Assembly: GCA_035495315.1 (NCBI GenBank)
Contig: DATJGF010000051.1
Coordinates: 1-38,382, forward strand
Direction of reading: 5' to 3'
Length of the DNA stretch: 38,382 nt
Source: DATJGF01 sp035495315
Lineage (GTDB): Bacteria > Verrucomicrobiota > Verrucomicrobiia > Limisphaerales > UBA8199
The notes beneath the pieces were generated by a model. It was not told the DNA's origin. It saw nothing but the letters and a program-made list of their open reading frames with translations, and did no database searches. Of this stretch, positions 16,387 to 23,783 are shown in pieces. How positions within the stretch are numbered: position 1 is the first letter of the stretch; every line of letters starts with the position of its first letter. Both the position numbers and the translations under genes were made by a program.

Positions 16387-16791
16387 ATGCCAGAACAAGA
16401 GACTTTGAAACGTGCTCGCGAAGACGCTACCGAGGGAAAAGCGCCCTCGACGCAAGCCGGGGAGTTTGTGCGTGAAGAAATGCACCATATTCGCGAGGGC
16501 AAACATGGGGCACGGAGCCCCCAACAGGCGATCGCAATTGGCCTTTCAAAAGCCCGCCGTGCTGGAGTCAAACTTCCGCCGCCAGCGCGTGGCCGGACCA
16601 GCCGGCGAACTCGCAAGCAAGCTCAGCGGGATTATGCGAAAGGACAAAGCGGGCGAAATCGCAGAACTAATCCGAAGCGGTCGCGAGCGGTGACACGAGC
16701 TTTAAAGCGTGAACCCCGCTCAAGCGCCAGCCGAAGCGCGCTCTCGCGGCAAGCGAGGAGCGCAGCGCGGAGGCGAAGAAGTCGCGCGTAG
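16387..16791 (+). CDS. DUF6496-type small basic protein
   Basis: 134 residues with an ideal ribosome-binding site (AGGAGG, five bases before the ATG). Residues 1-65 form the conserved part: 'AREDATEGKAPSTQAGEFVR', 'EEMHHIREGKHGARSPQQAI' and 'AIGLSKARRAGVKLPPP', which I recognise as the DUF6496 family found in many soil bacteria. From about residue 66 the tail is made almost only of Arg, Ser, Ala and Lys, comparable to histone-H1-like tails, so nucleic-acid binding is plausible but inferred. Function is unknown. The strong ribosome-binding site is unusual for this window and suggests high expression. Confidence 0.85.
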   Translation: MPEQETLKRAREDATEGKAPSTQAGEFVREEMHHIREGKHGARSPQQAIAIGLSKARRAGVKLPPPARGRTSRRTRKQAQRDYAKGQSGRNRRTNPKRSRAVTRALKREPRSSASRSALSRQARSAARRRRSRA

Positions 16792-16839
16792 AAAAGGATG
16801 GCGGTTGTGCGGTTGCCGCCCGCATTCACGTAATACATA

Positions 16840-16952
16840 GATCCGAATCTCGAGGGCCGAAGGAAGACCGAATTCCGAAACCCGAACGGGCCGCTGTTGG
16901 GATCTCAGGCTTGAACATTTCTTCGGATCTCGGTCCTTCGCACTTCGGATTT
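16840..16952. repeat. Imperfect inverted repeat (ATCCGAA...TTCGGAT family)
   Basis: GATCCGAATCTCGAGGGCCG and AAGACCGAATTCCGAAAC on the left are mirrored by TTCGGATCTCGGTCCTTCG and ACTTCGGATTT on the right, so most of this gap between two convergent genes can fold back on itself. Related half-motifs occur near 1385, 2970 and 8895. It may serve as a bidirectional terminator, but there is no clean U-tract. Confidence 0.6.
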
Positions 16953-16985
16953 AGCACAAGCCATCCACTCTACTTTATACTTTCT

Positions 16986-18953
16986 TCAGCGGGACTCTTC
17001 CTGGGCGCCAGTTTCCCGGCACGGCACACCTTTAAGATACAGCTCGAGTTGCGCCTGTAATGCCTGCATGAACGGACTATTCGTCTGAGCAGCGGCTAAC
17101 TGCAGTGCGAATTCGACAGTTTTGATCGCATCGCCAAAGCGATCGGTTTCCGCGTAAGCTGCCGCCAACGTGGCCAGGACGATCGGATTCTTTCCTGCGG
17201 TGACCTGTCGCGCCTGCTCGGCAAGCTCGACCGCCCGCGGACCATTGCGAACGGACGCATCCGCCGACGTTGCCAATAAGAACGCCAGGTTGTTCCGGGT
17301 GCTGACATTTCCGGGTTCGATTTTCAAAGAAGCTTCATAGTGCTCAGCCGCCTCTCGCGCGCGAGCGGTCATACGATAGGCATTTGCGAGATTATTGTGG
17401 GCGTGCGCTGAAGTGGGCCTGATTTCCACCGCGCGCTCGAAGTGCGTAATCGCCTCTTCAGTTTCGCCTGCGCGGAACAAGAGCAGCCCGAGATTATTAT
17501 GCGCCAGGTCCGCATTCGGGTTCAGGACGAGTGTCGTACGATAGAGCGTCTCGCTGTCGGTGAAGATGCGGCTGTGGTGCCAGGTAATGATGCTGAAGGT
17601 CAGCAGCACCAGGACAGCAGAAAGATAAAATGCGCGCTGCGCCTGAAAATGGTCGGAAAGCCGGGTGACGCAGGCCGCGCCAAGGGTGATCAAGCCGAGG
17701 CTCGGCAGATAAGTCCAATGATCACAGACAAAGGAATAGCGCATGAAGTAACCGTTAACGAATCCGAGCAGCGGGAAGAGGCTGCCCGCAAAAAAGAGCA
17801 CCGCGGTGAGCGGCCCACGGCCGATCGATTTACGGGCGAACCGCAGCGCGAGTGCGACGCCAATGGCGAGGATGGGCCAAAGCCATTGCGATGCGGTGTG
17901 CGGATTAATCTGCCACCTCGGATAAATGAAGCAGAGGCTTGTCGGCCATAGCAATTTCCCTGTGTAGAACCAGAGCGCGCGCCCGGCACTCAAACAGCGC
18001 TCGACAAACGAGAGATTCCAGTCGGGGCCGCTGGCGCCGACATGCGTGTGTTCCAACCAGGAGGTCACCATTCCGAGTCCAATCGCTATGCCAAAAAACG
18101 GCAACGTGGGAACAAGGTCGGCTGCAAAACGGAAACAGCCTCGTTTCCACCAGCAGATCAACAACAGAACCGCGGGCAGACAAAATACCGTCGCCTTTGC
18201 CAGATAAGCAGCCACGAAGAGCAACAAAGCCCCGGCATAGTACCAAAACGCATAACCGCGACGGTCCTCCTCCTTGCCCTGGGTCTCTTGTTTCCAGTAA
18301 TTCGTGAAACGCCCATAGCACAACAGCGCTCCTAGAAATAGCACCTGCGCCAGTACGTTTTTTCGTTCGGTGATCCAGCCGACCGATTCGACCATCATGG
18401 GATGGAGAGCAAAGATGGCGGAAGCGAGCCAGGCGCCGGCCACTTCCAAACGAGTCAGCAATCTCCACAAGAGTCCGACGGCCAGCAGATGCAGGAGCAG
18501 GTTTTCGACATGGTACGGCAACGTCCAAAACCCCCAGAGATGGTAATCGATCCAAAACGTTGTCGCGGTGAACGGATAGTACTGCTGTAAGGCGGTTAGA
18601 TTCGTCCAGATCGCTTTGAGGCCGGAAAAGTCGCGCAGCAACTTCTCAAGGTGAAGCGTCCAGGCATCGTCGTCCCAAACGAACTGACCGTTCAAGCAAG
18701 GCCAGTAGCAAACGAGCGTAACAACGGAAAGCAAGGCAAAGAGAAGCCATGGGCGTCGCCAGGCGTGCATTATCCAGTCTGCAACCGGACCTGGCCTGAG
18801 TGGCGCCGAACTTGTCGAGGGTTTTGCGGACGCTATCGCCTCGGACTTAATGGCGGCCTTCGGCAGCGGCCGATCAGTTGTGTCTGAGGCTTGGGACGGT
18901 GGGCGCGGCGAGGACGTACGACTCGGGCCGTCGGGATCTCTGCGCAGCTGCAT
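16986..18953 (-). CDS. Multi-spanning membrane protein with C-terminal TPR repeats (TMTC/GT-C-like)
   Basis: 655 residues. A Ser/Pro/Lys-rich cytoplasmic N-terminus (about 1-65) is followed by roughly ten to eleven hydrophobic helices up to about residue 460. The first loop carries 'NGQFVWDDDAWTLH', resembling the acidic catalytic motif in the first loop of GT-C glycosyltransferases. Loops contain 'HPMMVESVGWITERKNVLAQ', a signature of the TMTC-like TPR membrane proteins. Residues about 475-620 are TPR units ('AHNNLGLLLFRAGETEEAIT', 'AHNNLANAYRMTARAREAAE', 'TRNNLAFLLATSAD'). Animal TMTC proteins are O-mannosyltransferases using a lipid-linked sugar; a similar role here is possible, unproven. 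It is divergent from the sigma factor gene. Confidence 0.88.
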   Translation of the reverse strand: MQLRRDPDGPSRTSSPRPPSQASDTTDRPLPKAAIKSEAIASAKPSTSSAPLRPGPVADWIMHAWRRPWLLFALLSVVTLVCYWPCLNGQFVWDDDAWTLHLEKLLRDFSGLKAIWTNLTALQQYYPFTATTFWIDYHLWGFWTLPYHVENLLLHLLAVGLLWRLLTRLEVAGAWLASAIFALHPMMVESVGWITERKNVLAQVLFLGALLCYGRFTNYWKQETQGKEEDRRGYAFWYYAGALLLFVAAYLAKATVFCLPAVLLLICWWKRGCFRFAADLVPTLPFFGIAIGLGMVTSWLEHTHVGASGPDWNLSFVERCLSAGRALWFYTGKLLWPTSLCFIYPRWQINPHTASQWLWPILAIGVALALRFARKSIGRGPLTAVLFFAGSLFPLLGFVNGYFMRYSFVCDHWTYLPSLGLITLGAACVTRLSDHFQAQRAFYLSAVLVLLTFSIITWHHSRIFTDSETLYRTTLVLNPNADLAHNNLGLLLFRAGETEEAITHFERAVEIRPTSAHAHNNLANAYRMTARAREAAEHYEASLKIEPGNVSTRNNLAFLLATSADASVRNGPRAVELAEQARQVTAGKNPIVLATLAAAYAETDRFGDAIKTVEFALQLAAAQTNSPFMQALQAQLELYLKGVPCRETGAQEESR

Positions 18954-19081
18954 GAAAAGCAGTGTAAGTTGGAGGCCTGGGATGGCAAGAGCATGAAACT
19001 GATCGGAGGCCCGGGTCGTTTCCGATTAAATATTTTTTTGTCCACCCAGGCGGTTTGGATCGACTAAACCATTAAGAACGA

Positions 19082-19654
19082 ATGCAACCGGAGCAAATAG
19101 TCGAACAGTTGCGCAGCGGGGCACAGAACGCGGCGGCCGAGTTAATCGATCAATTTTATCAAAAAATCTACAGTTTCTTGCGGCGATTAACGGGAAATGA
19201 CGCCGATGCGGCCGACCTCACCCAACGGACATTCGGCCGGGTTTGGCAGGCTTTGCCCGGATTTAGCGGCCGCTCCTCCGTCGGCTCATGGATTCACAGC
19301 ATCGCGTACCATACCTACGTCGACTGGGCACGCACCAAAGACCGGACGGAACTGCGGTCGTCGGAATGGTGGTCCGAGCGGGTCGATTTGAAACCTCAGC
19401 CGGACGACCTCGCGGCGGGAAAAGATTTAGCCGCAACCGTTTTTGCTCTGGTCGATAAACTGGAACCCGAGGTCCGCGATACCGTCCACCTCCACTATTA
19501 CCAAAGCCTGACACTCCAGGAAACGGCGGACGCGATGAACGTCGCGACCAGCACCGTCAAATACCGGTTGCGCCAGGCATTGGAGGAACTTGAAAAGAAA
19601 CTAAACTCTGAACGAACCCTTTCCACAGTACCAACAAGCACCAAGAGTCTATGA
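19082..19654 (+). CDS. ECF-type RNA polymerase sigma factor
   Basis: 190 residues. Region 2 spans about 20-90 ('GNDADAADLTQRTFGRVWQA' through 'GSWIHSIAYHTYVDWAR') and contacts core polymerase and the -10 element. Region 4 spans about 125-180 ('TVHLHYYQSLTLQETADAMN' and 'VATSTVKYRLRQALEELEKK'), a helix-turn-helix for the -35 element. There is no region 1 or 3, as usual for extracytoplasmic-function sigma factors. The stop overlaps the next start in ATGA, implying translational coupling to the membrane protein that probably controls it. ECF operons often activate their own promoter; I could not identify the site. Confidence 0.95.
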   Translation: MQPEQIVEQLRSGAQNAAAELIDQFYQKIYSFLRRLTGNDADAADLTQRTFGRVWQALPGFSGRSSVGSWIHSIAYHTYVDWARTKDRTELRSSEWWSERVDLKPQPDDLAAGKDLAATVFALVDKLEPEVRDTVHLHYYQSLTLQETADAMNVATSTVKYRLRQALEELEKKLNSERTLSTVPTSTKSL

Positions 19655-20592
19655 ACACCTCTGAGATTGAAATTATTCTGAAACAAGCGCCGGTACCGAA
19701 AGCGCCTGCGGGTTTGAAAGACCGATTGTACGCCCAGGCAGGCCGGAGTGGAATGCGGCCGGGCAACTCCCGCAGTTCCGGGGCCCACGTGTCGGCAGGT
19801 TGGATACGACGCTGGTGGCCCGCGCTGGCACCCGCGGCGGTCTCGCTGGCTTGCGCAACGGTTTTCACCTTTCAGCAACGGCAAATCCGGGAGTTGAAGA
19901 CACCTGTAACCAACGTGACTCACACCGCCCCAGCCGCAACAATAACCCTTTCAAAAGACTCCGATGGCGCAATTCAGGCCGGTAACGCCGCTGCAGAACA
20001 AGATGAGATCGCCCGCTTACAGGCGGTCGCCGCCCAACTCCGCAATGACGTAGCCCAACTGGAACAACTCCGCGGTAAAAACGAGGCGCTGCGAAAGGAG
20101 CTTGCTGCCCGGGCCTTGACGAGACTGAGCCCTGAGGAAACCCAGGCGCTGGAAGATGCCAGCCAAAACGCGCTCTCGATTCAATGCATCAATAATATGA
20201 AGCAGCTCGGTTTGGCAGTGCGCATTTGGGCCAACGATAACGGGGATGCTACCCCTCCCGCCGTGCAGTTCCTCACCAACGAGGTCGGTGGAGCATTCCA
20301 AGTCTTCGTTTGTCCGGCTGACAAGAGTCGATCCGCTGCCAGCAGCTCGGGATCGTTTTCTGCAGCCAATTGTTCCTATGAATACCTCGCCCCTTCCACC
20401 CCGGACAACGATCCACAACGGGTGCTGTTCCGATGCCCGATCCACGGGAACATCGGCCTAATCGACGGCAGCGTGCAACGCAACGTCGTGAAGGAACATC
20501 CGGAGTGGCTGGTGCAAAGAGACGGAAAACTTTACATGGATGCGACAACTCCAGCCCTGCAGCCTGGCTCAGCGAATACCCCCAATCAGTAA
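19651..20592 (+). CDS. Membrane-anchored anti-sigma-like protein with pseudopilin-like C-terminal domain
   Basis: 313 residues, overlapping the sigma gene by four bases. The N-terminus ('EIILKQAPVPKAPAGLKDRL', about 5-25) resembles the cytoplasmic helix of anti-sigma factors, although no zinc motif is present. A single membrane segment is at about 51-70. Residues about 115-155 form a coiled coil. The C-terminal part begins CINNMKQLGLAVRIWANDN (Cys179) and continues to CPIHGNIGLIDGSVQ (His265, Asp272), closely matching the C-terminal domain of DUF1559/type II pseudopilin-like proteins, here with six rather than nine residues between His and Asp-Gly. No prepilin peptidase signal is present. An extracytoplasmic sensor regulating the sigma factor is inferred. 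Confidence 0.85.
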   Translation: MNTSEIEIILKQAPVPKAPAGLKDRLYAQAGRSGMRPGNSRSSGAHVSAGWIRRWWPALAPAAVSLACATVFTFQQRQIRELKTPVTNVTHTAPAATITLSKDSDGAIQAGNAAAEQDEIARLQAVAAQLRNDVAQLEQLRGKNEALRKELAARALTRLSPEETQALEDASQNALSIQCINNMKQLGLAVRIWANDNGDATPPAVQFLTNEVGGAFQVFVCPADKSRSAASSSGSFSAANCSYEYLAPSTPDNDPQRVLFRCPIHGNIGLIDGSVQRNVVKEHPEWLVQRDGKLYMDATTPALQPGSANTPNQ

Positions 20593-20605
20593 TCAAAAAC
20601 TGTAT

Positions 20606-21295
20606 ATGAATGTTCGAACCGTCGTTACGATCCTGACTTGCACTGTTTGCGTGGGCAGCGTCTGGGCAGTTTTGGGTCAACGCCAACAACTCACCGCGTT
20701 GCGACGGGAAAAAGAGAGACAAATTTCGGGAACCAGCAGCGAACCATCCACGCGCGAATCATCGCCTGCCAGCGGCGACAGCCAGGCGGGTGGGGATGCA
20801 TCCGGCGCAGGAGGAACCTCGGCGGAGCTGCTGCGGTTGCGCAGCGAAGTCACTCGCCTCACCGCGCGAAAGCGAGAGCTGGAAGGCGTTGCCAGAGAAA
20901 ACGAACAACTTCAGGCGCAGATCCAGGCCAGCTCGGGAAATCAATTGCCCGCGGGTTACATTCGCAAAGCCCAGGCACAGTTCTCCGGCTACAGCACGCC
21001 GGAAAACACGTTTCAGTCCTTTTTGACGGCGCTAAAGAACCACGACTCGACGATGTTGTTACAATCGTTAACGCCGGGTTCAGCTGAGAAACTACAGAGC
21101 CACCTTCAAGATGCGAATCAGACGGATGCGTTTTTCAAGCATATGGACATGATCCCCGGAATGGCTCTGCAGAATCGACAGCAGTTGCCGGACGGATCGA
21201 TTCAGTTTGATGCGGAGGTCGCTCCAGGGCTTCCGAAACAGACGATGCAACTTCAACTAATCGGTGGCCAATGGAAGCTGGATCTGCCCTTCTAA
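20606..21295 (+). CDS. Membrane-anchored coiled-coil protein of sigma factor operon
   Basis: 229 residues from ATG 20606, 13 bases after the preceding gene, so most likely the third gene of the sigma operon. An N-terminal membrane segment (TVVTILTCTVCVGSVWAVLG, about 5-24) is followed by a coiled coil, a Ser/Gly-rich linker (about 43-75) and a second coiled coil to about residue 115. The C-terminal part (about 125-229) is compact: 'AQFSGYSTPENTFQSFLTAL', 'SLTPGSAEKLQSHLQD' and 'LIGGQWKLDLPF', resembling the NTF2-like DUF4878-type folds. No catalytic residues were recognised. An extracytoplasmic partner in the same signal path is inferred from position and topology. Confidence 0.82.
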   Translation: MNVRTVVTILTCTVCVGSVWAVLGQRQQLTALRREKERQISGTSSEPSTRESSPASGDSQAGGDASGAGGTSAELLRLRSEVTRLTARKRELEGVARENEQLQAQIQASSGNQLPAGYIRKAQAQFSGYSTPENTFQSFLTALKNHDSTMLLQSLTPGSAEKLQSHLQDANQTDAFFKHMDMIPGMALQNRQQLPDGSIQFDAEVAPGLPKQTMQLQLIGGQWKLDLPF

Positions 21296-21298
21296 AAT

Positions 21299-21536
21299 TG
21301 TAGGAGCGACGTAAGGAGGCACTGATTTACGCTGAAAATGCGCGAATACTTAAGCCTGCCAACGACCGGAGCGCGGGACGTCCCCGGCCCGCAGCGCGTC
21401 CGCCCAGGAAATCAGGCTGTGGAAGAGGCTGAAGCAGGTTGCCACCGGGGTTGCTGCGGGCCGGGACGTCCCGCACTCCGGTTATCCGTCTCATGCGCTT
21501 TTCGGAGTTTTAGTTCTCCTCACGTCATCTCCTACA
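21299..21536. repeat. TGTAGGAG-type composite inverted repeat, copy 1
   Basis: The outer arms are 21299-21320 (TGTAGGAGCGACGTAAGGAG) and 21516-21536 (CTCACGTCATCTCCTACA end). Nested inside is a second, nearly perfect inverted pair at 21366-21395 and 21453-21481 (CCGGAGCGCGGGACGTCCCC at the left). The outer left end is identical over 22 bases to one end of the element at 25672-25771. It fills most of the 21296-21602 gap, begins four bases after the coiled-coil gene's stop, and contains no credible gene. Confidence 0.85.
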
Positions 21537-21602
21537 ATGAAAAAGATCTTCCGAACATGCGCTAACCAGAAATTTTGGCTAGCCATTCCAACGCTGGACC
21601 AT

Positions 21603-22097
21603 TTAGGAGTCGCTGCGTTTAACCACGCTTACCTGGCCATTCCGTTCGAGGGTCGCTGCCTTGACTCGTTGCAAGGAATCCACGTTCCCATTGAGTCGCA
21701 ACTCTTCGAGCAAGTCCTTTTCGGTTATGCTTTCTGAGCGCAAAGCGTCCTCGTAGCGCACCCCGTTTTCCACTAGCGTTTGCGCCTCGCCTTTAACGAC
21801 TTTGCCAAAGCTGTCAGAATGGAAGGCCAGTACCGCGATAATCCGGTGTAACAGGATGAGCACAAAGCCACCGATGAGCGTCGGCAAAAACGGAGCTGAT
21901 CCGTTAATTGCGCGCGCCAGCATCGACGACATGACGAAACCTAAAATCACATCGAAGGCCGACATCTTGGCCATGAACCGTTTGTGACCCAGGCGCACCA
22001 TAATCAGGGCCGCCACGAACACAATGATCGCGCGAAGCGAAACCTGCAGGATTGTCAGATCTTTTGCTTCAACATTCAGACCAAGTAAATCGCTCAT
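21603..22097 (-). CDS. DUF421 (YetF-like) membrane protein
   Basis: 164 residues. Three membrane helices occupy about 15-90 ('ILQVSLRAIIVFVAALIMVR', 'FDVILGFVMSSMLARAI' and 'LPTLIGGFVLILLHRIIAVL'). The cytoplasmic part carries 'LVENGVRYEDALRSESITEK' and 'DLLEELRLNGNVDSL', the conserved DUF421 domain, plus 'VKAATLERNGQVSVVKR' at the end. Function is unknown in the family, which occurs in sporulation and envelope contexts. ATG 22097 is chosen because GAGGTG just upstream serves as the ribosome-binding site; an in-frame GTG at 22103 overlaps it. Confidence 0.9.
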   Translation of the reverse strand: MSDLLGLNVEAKDLTILQVSLRAIIVFVAALIMVRLGHKRFMAKMSAFDVILGFVMSSMLARAINGSAPFLPTLIGGFVLILLHRIIAVLAFHSDSFGKVVKGEAQTLVENGVRYEDALRSESITEKDLLEELRLNGNVDSLQRVKAATLERNGQVSVVKRSDS

Positions 22098-22186
22098 AAC
22101 CACCTCAAAGAGAAGGGTAGGTGCCCGTCCAGAAGTTTCAAGCGAGGTGAACTAAGCCAGCTTTACGGGGTATTTACCTCACAATG

Positions 22187-22268
22187 GTAGGGCCCCGACC
22201 GCCGGGCCGGCCGTTGATCATTCCAGCGCGAAAAGGGACGTGCGGCGCGCTCGGCGGTCGCGCCCTAC
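22187..22268. repeat. GTAGGGC-type inverted repeat
   Basis: GTAGGGCCCCGACCGCCGGG at the left is mirrored by CTCGGCGGTCGCGCCCTAC at the right, giving a near-perfect GC-rich pair of about 19 bases around a 44-base centre. It lies between the DUF421 gene and the end of thrC. No coding content. It is a third hairpin family in the window, sharing only the terminal GTAG with the others. Confidence 0.75.
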
Positions 22269-22278
22269 TTATGGGGGC

Positions 22279-23625
22279 CTACAATTGAAATTCTTTCCGG
22301 GTCTCGAGCGCCTTATGCAACGCTTCCTTGACCGCATCCAGCCGGGCCGGCAACTCGATCGGCCGATTTGCATGGCGCGCCGGAAACTCCAGTTCATTCT
22401 GGTGATACTTGACCTTCATCTCGACGAACTTCAGCCCATGAGCCGTCGAGATCACCACCACTCGCTCTGCAGCATCGACTTTTCCAGCCTTCAACAATTT
22501 CAGCAAGACCGCCAACGCGACACCGGTATGGGGACAATTGAACATGCCGGTGCGATCACCCAGGGCGGCAGCATTGGCGAGTTCTTCTTCAGTCGCTTGT
22601 TCCACAATACCGCGGAATTGTTTCAACGTCCGCACCGCCTTCTGAAAGCTGACCGGGTTTCCGATTTGGATCGCACTCGCCAGTGTCTTTTGCGCCTGGA
22701 TAGGCTCAAACACTTCGAAATTGCGCAGGTAGGCGCGGTAAAGCGGATTGGCGCGTTCGGCCTGCGCCACCACGATTCGAGGCAGCTTCGCGATCAGCCC
22801 CAGCTGATGCATCATTAACAGGCCTTTTCCCAGTGCGGACACGTTCCCTAAATTCCCGCCCGGAATGATGATCACATCCGGGGCTTCCCAATCGAACTGT
22901 TGGACGATTTCAATCCCAACGGTCTTTTGGCCTTCGACCCGCAGCGAGTTCATCGAGTTGGCCAGGTAGAGAGTCGGGTCCTTGGTGATTTCCTGGACCA
23001 ATTTCATGCAGCCATCAAAGTCGGTGTCCAAATACAGCACCAGGGCGTCGTTGGAAATGGGCTGGACCAACTGCGCAATTGAAATCTTGCCGCGAGGCAA
23101 CAGAACAATCGACTGAATCCCGGCGGCCGCGCAATAGGTTGCGAGTGCGGCGGAGGTATCGCCCGTTGAAGCACACGCCACCGCTTTAATCGGCGCACCC
23201 TCGGAGATCATTTGCTTCACCTGCGACACCAGCACAGTCATCCCGAGGTCCTTGAAAGAACCGCTGTGAGTGTTTCCGCAGAGCTTGATCCAAAGATCCT
23301 TAACCCCAATCACTTTCCCGAATCGCTCGGCCCAAAAGAGGTTCGTGCCCCCCTCATAAAGCGAGACGACGTTCTGGTTATCGATTTGGGGCAGGATCCA
23401 TTCTTTCTTGCCCCACACGCCCGACCCATAGGGCCATTCGTTGCTTTTGTAGCGATCCTCGAACAGCTTCATCCACGCTGCCGCCCCGCGCCGGGCGAGC
23501 GCTTCCTGATCGTGCTGGACCTCCAACAGCGAGTGACACCGCTCGCACTGGTACACGATGGAGTTGAGCGGATAGGTCGCTCCGCACTGCGGGTTGATGC
23601 ATTGAAACCAGGCTCGGTATAACAT
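22279..23625 (-). CDS. thrC: Threonine synthase
   Basis: 448 residues. It converts O-phosphohomoserine to threonine with PLP, the last step of threonine synthesis. It opens with a zinc-ribbon-like element, Cys9-x4-Cys14 and Cys27-x2-Cys30, seen in many class II threonine synthases. The PLP-binding Lys125 lies in 'CGNTHSGSFKDLGM', and the phosphate-binding loop is 'IPGGNLGNVSA'. 'ACASTGDTSAALATYCAAAG' is the substrate loop. ATG 23625 is chosen over the longer frame from 23682 because homologues start just before the zinc ribbon. It is downstream of metX-metW on the same strand, 158 bases away, so both homoserine-consuming branches are side by side. Confidence 0.95.
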   Translation of the reverse strand: MLYRAWFQCINPQCGATYPLNSIVYQCERCHSLLEVQHDQEALARRGAAAWMKLFEDRYKSNEWPYGSGVWGKKEWILPQIDNQNVVSLYEGGTNLFWAERFGKVIGVKDLWIKLCGNTHSGSFKDLGMTVLVSQVKQMISEGAPIKAVACASTGDTSAALATYCAAAGIQSIVLLPRGKISIAQLVQPISNDALVLYLDTDFDGCMKLVQEITKDPTLYLANSMNSLRVEGQKTVGIEIVQQFDWEAPDVIIIPGGNLGNVSALGKGLLMMHQLGLIAKLPRIVVAQAERANPLYRAYLRNFEVFEPIQAQKTLASAIQIGNPVSFQKAVRTLKQFRGIVEQATEEELANAAALGDRTGMFNCPHTGVALAVLLKLLKAGKVDAAERVVVISTAHGLKFVEMKVKYHQNELEFPARHANRPIELPARLDAVKEALHKALETRKEFQL

Positions 23626-23659
23626 GCTAAACACCTGCAAATTAATCGCCGCTATCTTA

Positions 23660-23732
23660 AGCCGCAGAGACGCGAAGCTCACAGAGGAAACCGCGAGATT
23701 GCTTCTCTGCGCTCTTCGCCCCTCTGCGGTTT
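23660..23732. repeat. Imperfect inverted repeat (CCGCAGAG family) between metX-metW and thrC
   Basis: AGCCGCAGAGACGCGAAGCT is mirrored, with some mismatches, by GCTCTTCGCCCCTCTGCGGTTT. CCGCAGAG...CTCTGCGG repeats of this kind occur widely in Verrucomicrobiota and Planctomycetota. It lies in the gap between two co-directional amino acid genes, where it could attenuate or process a joint transcript, but no U-tract is present. Confidence 0.7.
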
Positions 23733-23783
23733 CATTTGCGCGTGTAGTGCTCTCGCGCCTTCTTCAATCTACTTGATACGGCC

